This document shows positions 1 to 5,331 of a stretch of 5,331 nucleotides of DNA, piece after piece (the first letter of the stretch is position 1; every line of letters starts with the position of its first letter). The stretch is from contig CALDOC010000521.1 of NCBI GenBank assembly GCA_937914675.1, forward strand, positions 1-5,331, written 5' to 3'. The position numbers and the translations under genes were made by a program. The notes under the pieces are model-generated. The model was not told the origin of the DNA. It saw only the letters and a list, made by a program, of their open reading frames with translations, and did no database searches. The DNA comes from an uncultured Sulfurimonas sp. Its GTDB lineage: Bacteria > Campylobacterota > Campylobacteria > Campylobacterales > Sulfurimonadaceae.

Positions 1-560
1 CCGAGATACTCTCGGATAAGGTTCGGGACATTATCGCGCCTAAAAAAATCGACTCTGAAGTTTGGGTGGACGTTCATCGCCAAGCGCATAAGCTTGACAT
101 TATGTCGACGGCTACAATGATGTATGGGACTGTTGAAACGGATGAAGACATCGTGGACCACTTTGACATGGTTAGAAATCTTCAAGATGAGACGGGTGGC
201 TTTCGCGCGTTCATCATGTGGAGTTTTCAGGGCAAACACACAGAGTTGTTGGCGCTCATCCCCGACATGGAAAAACCGTCGTCAAACAGATACTTGAGAC
301 TCCTCGCAGTCGCTCGTTTATATCTCGACAACGTGCCAAACATTCAAAGCTCATGGGTAACGCAAGGTCCTTACATTGGTCAAATGGCGCTTAGATTTGG
401 CGCGAACGATTTAGGTTCAACCATGATGGAAGAGAATGTCGTAAGTAGTGCTGGAGCGGCTTACAGCATGGCGAAAGAAGAGATGGTTCATCTTATTCGC
501 GACATTGGCGAAACCCCAGCGGTGCGGAACACCGCTTACAAAACACTAGAGATTTTTTAA
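1..560 (+). CDS. mqnC: Cyclic dehypoxanthinyl futalosine synthase MqnC, 3' part (5' end outside window)
   Basis: Radical SAM enzyme of the futalosine menaquinone pathway; the family cyclises dehypoxanthine futalosine to its cyclic form in the cytoplasm. The reading frame is open from base 3 to the TAA at 558-560. A GTG at 66 lies in frame but is internal, because conserved MqnC sequence (SDKVRDIIAPKKIDSEVW) is encoded upstream of it. Visible family hallmarks are STATMMYGTVE, DETGGFRAFIMWSFQGKHTE, SSNRYLRLLAVARLYLDNVP, IQSSWVTQG, and the C-terminal GANDLGSTMMEENVVSSAG followed by IRDIGETPAVRNTAYKTLE. The radical SAM cysteine motif lies upstream and cannot be checked. The phrase FIMWSFQG and the C-terminal block favour MqnC over its homologue MqnE. 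The gene ends 2 bp before the M16-family gene, so the two are probably co-transcribed. Identification is by recognition of the family sequence. Confidence 0.93.
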   Translation, partial: EILSDKVRDIIAPKKIDSEVWVDVHRQAHKLDIMSTATMMYGTVETDEDIVDHFDMVRNLQDETGGFRAFIMWSFQGKHTELLALIPDMEKPSSNRYLRLLAVARLYLDNVPNIQSSWVTQGPYIGQMALRFGANDLGSTMMEENVVSSAGAAYSMAKEEMVHLIRDIGETPAVRNTAYKTLEIF

Positions 561-562
561 GC

Positions 563-1843
563 ATGAAGTATCTTTTAACACTACTAATTTTAGGACAAAT
601 AATTATGGCTGCAACAATAGAACATATAGAAGTAAAAGGTATGCAAGTACCAGTGATTTTTGAACATGACACTCGTCTACCTCTCGTGACCATGCAGTTT
701 ACTTTTACAAACAGTGGAAGCATAACAGACATAGATAAGGCGGGACTTGCAAAGTTCAGCGCGAAACTCATGAATAATGGAACAAAAACTTTAGGTTCAT
801 CGGTCTTTGCTGAGCAGCTAGAGTCTAAGGCGATCCACATATCTTCATCGACGGGAACAGAAACTTTTGTCATGGAAGTGGGATGTTTAATAGAAGAGTT
901 TGATGAGGGGCTTAAACAATTTGAAACGCTGTTAAAAGATCCAAACTACAGCGCAGAGTCAGTGGATAAGATTAAAACTATGACTTTGGGATCACTGAGT
1001 TCTAAAGAAAACGATTTTGATTACGTCGCGTCAAACGAATTGAACGCCATACTTTTCAAAGGCACGGTTTTAGCGCAGCCGTCTTCTGGAACCGTCGAAA
1101 GCGTGAAAAGCATAGAGCTTGGAGACGTGGAGAAGTTTTTGTCTTCTCACATGACTCGTTCAAATCTTATAGTGGTTTTAGGCGGCGACGTAAACCTCAA
1201 AGAGGCGAAGAAAAAGATAGCCAAGATAATAGAAATATTGCCAAGTGGGAATGTAGAAAGAGTAAAGCACTACGAGGTTATCGAAAAATCACAAGAGAGC
1301 GTTTTGATAAAAGACACGCAACAGGCTTACGTTTACTTTGGTTCGCCGTATCATATGTCAGAAGATTCGCCAGATTACCATAAAGCTAGAGTCGCTACTT
1401 TTATCTTAGGAACTGGTGGTTTTGGTTCTCGCCTCATGGAAGAGATTCGAGTGAAACGCGGTCTCGCGTATTCCGCTTACGCCAGAGTTAGCGTAACTAA
1501 GTCTAGCAACTACTTGATGGGATATTTACAAACAAAATTAGAGTCTCTTGACGAAGCGAAAAAAACCGTAAACGAAGTCTTTAAAAAGTTTGTCAAAGAT
1601 GGCGCTACGAAAGATGAACTAGAGCAGACTAAAAAGTTTATTTTAGGCAGTGAACCACTTCGAGTGGAGACAATGAGCCAAAGATTAAACCGCACCTTCA
1701 TGGAGTATTACAAAGGCTTTGAACTTGGTCATTCAGAACAAGAATTACAGATGATAAAAAATTTAAAACTTAAAGATTTAAATGAGTATATTAAAAGTCA
1801 CACTGAGATACTTGATCTTAGCTTCGCGATAGTCACCAAGTAG
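563..1843 (+). CDS. Exported M16-family (insulinase-like) protein with degenerate zinc motif
   Basis: Single-chain M16B-size protein of 426 residues, probably periplasmic. Residues 1-17 form a signal peptide (MKY then a hydrophobic run, likely cut near MAA at 15-17). Residues ~20-165 match the M16 N domain, and ~183-360 match the M16 C domain, with the linker phrase NLIVVLGGDV (201-210) and the glycine-rich GTGGFGSRLMEEIRVKRGLAYSAY (283-306, abbreviated in sense here: GTGGFGSR then R296 and Y303 of the substrate-binding R/Y pair). The HxxEH zinc site expected in GLAHFLEHMLxxGT is instead GLAKFSAKLMNNGT (61-74), so K64, A67 and K68 replace His, Glu and His. This protein should therefore be non-catalytic by the classic mechanism, and may be the partner of an active M16 subunit encoded elsewhere, as in heterodimeric M16B enzymes. 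It resembles the H. pylori YmxG-type protein next to mqnC (recalled, not searched). The ATG at 563 is chosen for the signal peptide; the ribosome site (TAGAGA at 547-552) is weak, which fits coupling to mqnC. Confidence 0.88.
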   Translation: MKYLLTLLILGQIIMAATIEHIEVKGMQVPVIFEHDTRLPLVTMQFTFTNSGSITDIDKAGLAKFSAKLMNNGTKTLGSSVFAEQLESKAIHISSSTGTETFVMEVGCLIEEFDEGLKQFETLLKDPNYSAESVDKIKTMTLGSLSSKENDFDYVASNELNAILFKGTVLAQPSSGTVESVKSIELGDVEKFLSSHMTRSNLIVVLGGDVNLKEAKKKIAKIIEILPSGNVERVKHYEVIEKSQESVLIKDTQQAYVYFGSPYHMSEDSPDYHKARVATFILGTGGFGSRLMEEIRVKRGLAYSAYARVSVTKSSNYLMGYLQTKLESLDEAKKTVNEVFKKFVKDGATKDELEQTKKFILGSEPLRVETMSQRLNRTFMEYYKGFELGHSEQELQMIKNLKLKDLNEYIKSHTEILDLSFAIVTK

Positions 1844-1848
1844 TCACG

Positions 1849-4086
1849 TTGAACGAAACTCTCATCGGACAAATTGACAAAATCCTTTTTGAAGAAGAGG
1901 GCTTTTTTATCGGAGTTTTAAAAACTGGTGAGAAGATAAGCGGATCTTACCATGAGAGCGACGTGCAAAATCTCAAAGGTTCGGCGATAACCCTTACTGG
2001 TTATTGGCAAGAGCATAAAAAATATGGCAAGAGTTTCAAGTTTGAATTTTTAAAAGTAAATCAAAATGAACTCTTTTTCTTTTTGACTAAAATTGTAAAA
2101 GGCTTCACGAAAAAAATATCAGCCGACTTGATAGAACAGTTTGGATCTGAGGAATTGGTCAATATTTTGGACAATGACATAGAAAAACTTTTGGAATTTA
2201 AAGGGATAAAAGAAAAAAGACTCAAAAAGATACAAGCTTCTTGGAAACAGTTTCGTTCCATGCGTCGTTTAGGCGAGTTTTTGAGTCCATTCGACGTCTC
2301 TCCCTCTCTTCTTACCACCATCGCGTCCGCCATGAAAGACGTAAACGAACCTTGTACGAAAATCAAAGATAATCCCTACATTCTTACTAATATAAACTCT
2401 ATCGGTTTCAAACGCGCCGACGAGTTAGCGCTTAAGATGGGAGTGGACAAAGAAAATGATGGACGAGTAAGTTCCGCCATGGATTACGTTCTTTTGAACT
2501 ATTGCGAAGCGCAGGGAAATAGTTGCATATCCAAAGAGGTGCTTTTTGGTGGACTTGACGAACTGCTATGCTTTACGCAAAAACACTATCTTTACGAAGC
2601 CGCTTTGGTCGAGCGAGTGAGTGGGGGAAGCATAGTCATCATGAAGAATGACAGAGTTTCCCCCGCTAGGCTTTATGACGCGGAGAAGTTTTTGTATGAT
2701 GACTTTAAGGCGAGGGCGAAGCTTGACAGTGGAGGATTTGTTAAGAATTTAGATGAATTTTTAGTAGATTCTGATCTTAAATTGGGTGAACAACAAAAAG
2801 AAGCGGTTTCAATGGTGAACAAGGGAGCGAGCTTGCTCTTTTTAGTGGGTTACGCGGGGACGGGAAAGAGTACGACTTCAAAGACGATACTTGACGTTTT
2901 GAACACGAGATATGATAAAAAAGAGATTATGACTTGCGCCTTAAGCGGCATAGCGTCACAACGTATAAGTGACACGACTGGTTATGAGAGCGCGACTATT
3001 CAGTCTCTCATTATAAAACATGAGAGTTCGGATACTTTTCCTTATTCCGTAGTGTTAATAGATGAAGCTTCTATGATTAACTCCTCTCTTTTTGCAAGGC
3101 TCATGAGAAAGATTTCTAAAAAAGCCATCGTCATAATCGTCGGAGACGACGCGCAACTTCCTCCAATAGGCGCGGGAAATATTCTAAGTGACGCCCTCAC
3201 TCTAGAGCTGGCTCCAACCGTTAAACTCACAAAGATTTATAGGCAGAGCGAAGAGCAAGCCATTACTCTCATAGCGAACGAGATAAGAAAAGGCGAAGTG
3301 CCGGAGTATCGAGAAAAATATGAAGATTTTGAGTTTGTTGACGTAAGCGTGCAAAATTATTACTCTTTAAAAAATCAGTTGTCCCAAGATGAGTTGAAAA
3401 ATCTCAGAGATGAAAACTCAAATAATATCATATCTGAAATCGTTCATCGCGTCATAGAGTCTATAGAAAAAGCGAGATATAGACTAAAAAACAAACAAAT
3501 CAAAGAGTACTTAAACTATTTCCAAGTGATAACCCCCATGAAAGGCGGCATTCTAGGAAGCAATAATCTCAACGTAGTTTTACAAGAGTATTTTAACCCA
3601 AACCCTAAAAAGTGCGTAAAACGCTCTGGTTTAGAGTTTAGGCTTATGGATAAAGTTGTTCACACTAAAAATGAAAATATGACCTCATGGAGTGGCGATG
3701 GCTTTAAACTGGGAGAAGAATCAAATACAAGACGTATATTTAACGGCATGAGCGGACTTCTTTTTAAGATAGAGGAGGAGGATGAGCAGTTGTTTGTTTT
3801 TTATCCAAATGAAGACGTAGTGGTGGTTTACGAGTATGAAGAGTTGAAATCGCATCTTATGTTGTCTTACGCGTTGACGATACACAAGGTTCAGGGCATG
3901 GAGTACGACATAGTCATCATTCCCATGAGTTTTACGCACTTTATCATGCATAACACTAAGTTGATTTATACGGCGGTTACTCGCGCGAAGCATAAGTGTA
4001 TTTTAGTGGGTGAGGGTGGAGCGTTTGAGAGTGGATGTAAAAAGTTCGAATCTACACGGCGAGATACCGTGCTTTTAGAACTTTAG
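1849..4086 (+). CDS. recD2: RecD2-like SF1B DNA helicase (ATP-dependent, RecD/TraA type)
   Basis: A 745-residue 5'-3' superfamily 1B helicase, close to the usual RecD2 length of about 700-800; the family acts in DNA repair independently of RecBC. Order of parts: an N-terminal OB-like segment (~3-70), helix-hairpin-helix-like segments (~84-135 with GSEELVNILDNDIEKLLEFKGIK-type spacing, and INSIGFKRADELA at 182-194), then the motor. Motor motifs: Q-type LGEQQKEAV (312-320), Walker A GYAGTGKST (334-342, K340), Walker B LIDEAS (403-408), motif III VGDDAQLPPIGAG (431-443), motif IV YRQ (464-466), ITPMKGG (561-567), FNGMSG (631-636), motif V TIHKVQGMEY (677-686), motif VI YTAVTRAKHK (707-716). All catalytic motifs are intact. 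The start is TTG at 1849, 5 bp after the M16 stop; no other ATG, GTG or TTG lies between it and the in-frame stop at 1819-1821, and homology begins at once (LIGQIDKILFEEEGFFIGVL). No clear Shine-Dalgarno is seen, so translation is probably coupled to the upstream gene. Confidence 0.9.
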   Translation: MNETLIGQIDKILFEEEGFFIGVLKTGEKISGSYHESDVQNLKGSAITLTGYWQEHKKYGKSFKFEFLKVNQNELFFFLTKIVKGFTKKISADLIEQFGSEELVNILDNDIEKLLEFKGIKEKRLKKIQASWKQFRSMRRLGEFLSPFDVSPSLLTTIASAMKDVNEPCTKIKDNPYILTNINSIGFKRADELALKMGVDKENDGRVSSAMDYVLLNYCEAQGNSCISKEVLFGGLDELLCFTQKHYLYEAALVERVSGGSIVIMKNDRVSPARLYDAEKFLYDDFKARAKLDSGGFVKNLDEFLVDSDLKLGEQQKEAVSMVNKGASLLFLVGYAGTGKSTTSKTILDVLNTRYDKKEIMTCALSGIASQRISDTTGYESATIQSLIIKHESSDTFPYSVVLIDEASMINSSLFARLMRKISKKAIVIIVGDDAQLPPIGAGNILSDALTLELAPTVKLTKIYRQSEEQAITLIANEIRKGEVPEYREKYEDFEFVDVSVQNYYSLKNQLSQDELKNLRDENSNNIISEIVHRVIESIEKARYRLKNKQIKEYLNYFQVITPMKGGILGSNNLNVVLQEYFNPNPKKCVKRSGLEFRLMDKVVHTKNENMTSWSGDGFKLGEESNTRRIFNGMSGLLFKIEEEDEQLFVFYPNEDVVVVYEYEELKSHLMLSYALTIHKVQGMEYDIVIIPMSFTHFIMHNTKLIYTAVTRAKHKCILVGEGGAFESGCKKFESTRRDTVLLEL
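4055..4076 (+). terminator. Possible weak intrinsic terminator inside the recD2 3' end
   Basis: CACGG at 4055-4059 can pair with CCGTG at 4067-4071 across a 7-base loop, followed by C and four T (4073-4076). It lies within the last codons of the helicase gene, just before the 3-bp convergent gap, where plus-strand transcription should stop. The 5-bp stem and short T run make it weak, and it could be chance in coding sequence. Confidence 0.28.
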
Positions 4087-4089
4087 GTT

Positions 4090-4641
4090 TTAGTTAAGGG
4101 CTTTGTTTAGAAGAGGAGCGATTAAAGACATTGCTGAATTATCCTCTATTATTGCCTTTAGCTCTGCGTCTGTTTTAATAAAATCAACCTTTTCAATAGT
4201 ATTGTTGATTATATAAACAACGGCGATACTCTCAATGTCCAAACCTTTTTTATAAGGAGCGGCAACCTGCTTGTCTTCTAAAAGCAAAACGGTATGTTTA
4301 AACTCTTTAAGTCCCGGAGTGATAAACAAGCTTCTTATTAATGAGGGAGCGGCGCTAACGTCAGCGATAAACTCAGTGTGATTATCTTGCAAATAGCTTG
4401 GCGCTTGAGTCTTGAAAAAGTCATTGCAAGTATGAGAGGAGTCTTTAGAAAAAGCAAAAACCAACTTATACGTATCCGCTTTCACAGTGTGAGGTTTCTC
4501 AAATTGATCATTAAGAGTTATCTTCTCTAGCGTCTTGCCAGCAACCAATTTTGGTATAACTACGCTATCTTCAGCGCCTTTTGAACTACAGCCTAAAAAC
4601 GTCGCGGCAACCATTAATCCAACTATGATACTTTTCATCAT
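4090..4641 (-). CDS. Predicted lipoprotein with thioredoxin-like, CxxC-less domain
   Basis: A 183-residue protein of unproven function. Residues 1-17 are a lipoprotein signal peptide with K3, a hydrophobic stretch and lipobox-like FLGC, so C18 is the likely lipidated residue and the protein should be membrane-anchored facing the periplasm. The mature part opens with LVAGKTLEKITLNDQFEKPH (32-51), the kind of phrase that begins thioredoxin/peroxiredoxin-like domains. It continues with KLVFAFSKDSSHTCNDFF (59-76), a hydrophobic strand HTVLLLEDK (106-114), and a C-terminal VVYIINNTIEKVDFIKTDAEL (141-161) resembling the strand-strand-helix end of the YtfJ group. Apart from C18 only C72 is present, so no CxxC redox pair exists. 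Similar Campylobacterota proteins are, as I recall, often labelled FAD/FMN dehydrogenase without good reason. Start: ATG 4639-4641, with a second ATG next to it at 4636-4638; both are compatible with the GGAGAT upstream. It converges on recD2 with a 3-bp gap. Confidence 0.75.
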   Translation of the reverse strand: MMKSIIVGLMVAATFLGCSSKGAEDSVVIPKLVAGKTLEKITLNDQFEKPHTVKADTYKLVFAFSKDSSHTCNDFFKTQAPSYLQDNHTEFIADVSAAPSLIRSLFITPGLKEFKHTVLLLEDKQVAAPYKKGLDIESIAVVYIINNTIEKVDFIKTDAELKAIIEDNSAMSLIAPLLNKALN

Positions 4642-4646
4642 GTATT

Positions 4647-4652
4647 ATCTCC
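4647..4652 (-). promoter_or_regulatory. Ribosome binding site of the lipoprotein gene
   Basis: On the minus strand this reads GGAGAT, 5 bases before the first ATG (4639-4641) and 8 before the second (4636-4638). The spacing suits either start, so it does not decide between them. Confidence 0.65.
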
Positions 4653-4665
4653 ATTATTTTTCAAC

Positions 4666-4671
4666 ATAATA
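4666..4671 (-). promoter_or_regulatory. Candidate -10 element for the lipoprotein gene
   Basis: Reads TATTAT on the minus strand, 24 bases upstream of the start codon and upstream of the ribosome site, giving a short leader. No recognisable -35 is present, which is usual for Campylobacterota sigma-70 promoters, but in such AT-rich DNA a near-consensus hexamer is also expected by chance. The gene could instead be read through from the SCP-2-like gene behind it. Confidence 0.3.
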
Positions 4672-4681
4672 CACAAGAGAA

Positions 4682-4752
4682 GTTTAGACTGTTATCTTGC
4701 TATAATTTAGTTTGTTAAGTTAAATTTTTTTAAAGTATGTTTAGACTGTTAT
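4682..4752. repeat. 14-bp direct repeat pair copying the SCP-2-like gene 3' end
   Basis: GTTTAGACTGTTAT occurs exactly at 4682-4695 and at 4739-4752, 57 bp apart. The right copy contains the last codons and stop of the SCP-2-like gene (minus strand ATA ACA GTC TAA, for I-T-V-stop). The left copy lies in the intergenic space with no reading frame joined to it. It may be a trace of a duplicated or deleted gene copy, or the product of a small duplication. Confidence 0.7.
4698..4706 (+). promoter_or_regulatory. Candidate extended -10 promoter on the plus strand, antisense to the SCP-2-like gene
   Basis: TGCTATAAT is a perfect extended -10 (TGn plus TATAAT). No -35 match is seen. A transcript starting near 4713 would run rightward with no plus-strand gene ahead of it, and would be antisense to the SCP-2-like gene from 4741 on. 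It may be a chance match in AT-rich spacer. Confidence 0.3.
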
Positions 4753-5134
4753 GCCGTCCATTTCAATCATAAGCTCTATGCTACGTTCAAAGCCACCCAT
4801 GTTGGCAATCGCTTTTAATTTTGGACCTTTAAAACCAAACCCTCTACTAATCATAGCCTTCTTGACGCTTATCTCTTTGTCAAAAACTCTTTGCCAACTT
4901 GCCGTGTCAGCCCACATGTCAAATTCAATCTCTTTAGGAGTGAAGTTTTCTTCTGTTCCAAAAGTGGTGCACACGCCTTTTTCAACCTTAATCACTATTG
5001 GAGCAAGATCTTCCCTGTCACTAATCGAATATTTAAAAATACTACTAAAGTTTTTCAATTTTTTAGCTATCGTCTCATCATTATTCCATGCATAGAGTAT
5101 AGGCTTCCGCCCATTCGTCCGTTATAAGTTGCAT
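4741..5134 (-). pseudogene. SCP-2 sterol transfer-like protein, frame broken near the 5' end
   Basis: Small SCP-2-like (sterol carrier fold, lipid-binding) protein; the physiological ligand is unknown. The natural start is ATG 5132-5134, preceded by AAGGGAG, and it encodes MQLITDEWAEAYTLC, but this frame stops at TAA 5081-5083 after 17 codons. In the neighbouring frame from TGG 5086-5088 the protein continues WNNDETIAKK and then through 4741. Skipping one base (about 5089) gives an uninterrupted 130-residue protein of usual family size, with the N-terminal EWAxxYxxxWNND pattern I recall for these proteins. The body shows FDMWADTASWQRVFDKEIS, then KKAMISRGFGFKGPKLKAI and a C-terminal helix ending MDGITV, all consistent with SCP-2. 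Without the frame shift only a 105-residue product from TTG 5056-5058 could be made, lacking the first helix and any clear ribosome site. A sequencing error is possible. A paralogue lies directly upstream; the lipoprotein gene lies downstream on the same strand. Confidence 0.72.
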
Positions 5135-5139
5135 ATATA

Positions 5140-5146
5140 CTCCCTT
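5140..5146 (-). promoter_or_regulatory. Strong ribosome binding site that fixes the SCP-2-like start at 5134
   Basis: The minus strand reads AAGGGAG with 5 bases to the ATG at 5132-5134. It is the best ribosome site in the window. It supports the upstream ATG as the native start and so supports the frame break between 5134 and 5058. Confidence 0.7.
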
Positions 5147-5176
5147 TCTATACAGTTAATTACCATATGTTGACTC

Positions 5177-5182
5177 ATTATA
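5177..5182 (-). promoter_or_regulatory. Candidate -10 element for the SCP-2-like gene
   Basis: A perfect TATAAT on the minus strand, in the AT-rich spacer 5135-5260 between the two SCP-2-like genes. It would start transcription about 35 bases before the ATG, leaving room for the AAGGGAG site. No -35 consensus is seen; T-rich stretches lie upstream. The rest of this spacer shows no other gene. Confidence 0.45.
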
Positions 5183-5260
5183 TTTTTTTATAAGTAAAAG
5201 TTAGTTTAATGTATTCAAAGAAATTATATTTTACAAATTAAGTGAATTTTCTACTCATCA

Positions 5261-5331
5261 CTAAATTGTGATACCGTCCATTTGACTCATAAGTTCAACG
5301 CCGCGCTTTAGCCCACTCATATTTGAGAGAG
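5261..5331 (-). CDS. SCP-2-like protein, C-terminal fragment cut by window edge (tandem paralogue)
   Basis: Only the last 22 codons and the TAG stop (5261-5263) are inside the window. They read LSNMSGLKRGVELMSQMDGI and then T-I. The last 21 residues match the C-terminus of the adjacent SCP-2-like protein (ANMGGFERSIELMIEMDGIT plus V) at 12 positions, including the closing MDGIT, so this is a divergent tandem paralogue rather than a recent copy. Two further in-frame stops follow the TAG directly (TAG TGA TGA). The function is inferred from the neighbour only. The gene is too short in this window to show domains or the start, and whether it is intact cannot be judged here. Confidence 0.7.
   Translation of the reverse strand, partial: LSNMSGLKRGVELMSQMDGITI

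Noticed and set aside
66..68. GTG as a possible start of the first gene
   Set aside because: Conserved MqnC residues are encoded upstream of it in the same frame from base 3, so it is an internal valine codon.
493..873. 126-codon open frame on the minus strand
   Set aside because: It lies opposite the mqnC end and the start of the M16 gene, both of which carry clear family sequence on the plus strand. No domain-like features were seen.
3721..3993. 90-codon minus-strand open frame within the helicase gene
   Set aside because: It is opposite helicase motifs V and VI, which are conserved, so it is a chance frame.
5080..5095. Programmed frameshifting as the explanation of the SCP-2-like frame break
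   Set aside because: There is no slippery homopolymer or heptamer at the junction (TGCATGGAATAA) and no obvious stimulatory stem, so mutation or sequencing error is preferred.
4751..5127. Two overlapping plus-strand open frames (114 and 78 codons) opposite the SCP-2-like gene
   Set aside because: The minus strand has the SCP-2 pattern, a strong ribosome site and a paralogue next door. The plus-strand frames have no recognisable motif and are best seen as shadows, even though a -10-like string lies upstream.
5241..5262. Inverted repeat AGTGA/TCACT after the stop of the partial SCP-2-like gene
   Set aside because: A 5-bp AT-rich stem with a 12-base loop and no clean T run on the minus strand is too weak to call a terminator.
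5170..5291. TTGACTCAT repeated in the spacer and in the partial SCP-2-like gene
   Set aside because: It is only about 9 bp, one copy being coding sequence. Similarity does not extend convincingly to either side, so chance is likely.

Overview
The window looks like chromosomal DNA of a Campylobacterota (epsilonproteobacterial) organism, most like the sulfur-oxidising Sulfurimonas/Sulfuricurvum group. This rests on protein resemblance recalled from memory, not on a search: an MqnC of the futalosine menaquinone pathway, a signal-peptide M16-like protein directly behind it (a pairing I recall from Helicobacter), and a RecD2-type helicase with lineage-typical motif contexts. Intergenic DNA is AT-rich.

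Layout. Positions 1-4086 hold three tightly packed plus-strand genes: the 3' part of mqnC, an M16 peptidase-family protein with a degenerate zinc motif (2 bp gap), and a 745-residue RecD2-like SF1B helicase starting at TTG (5 bp gap). The close packing suggests one transcript, although the three jobs (menaquinone synthesis, periplasmic M16 protein, DNA repair) are not obviously linked. The helicase stops 3 bp from the stop of a convergent minus-strand gene for a small predicted lipoprotein (4090-4641) with a plausible thioredoxin-like but CxxC-less domain.

From 4741 to the right edge, the minus strand carries the most unusual part: two tandem paralogues of a small SCP-2 (sterol carrier)-like protein. 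The first (4741-5134) has a good ribosome binding site and start, but the reading frame is broken after about 15 codons. Removing one base restores a continuous 130-residue protein. The second is cut by the window edge, with only its last 22 codons visible; 12 of the last 21 residues match those of its neighbour. A 14-bp exact copy of the first gene's 3' end (last codons plus stop) lies alone in the intergenic space near the lipoprotein gene, possibly a trace of an earlier duplication or deletion.

No rRNA, tRNA, CRISPR array, insertion sequence or integrase was seen. No stretch above 300 bases lacks a gene. The housekeeping part is ordinary; I see no convincing multi-gene novel system, but the broken SCP-2 array and the zinc-site-lacking M16 protein deserve a second look.
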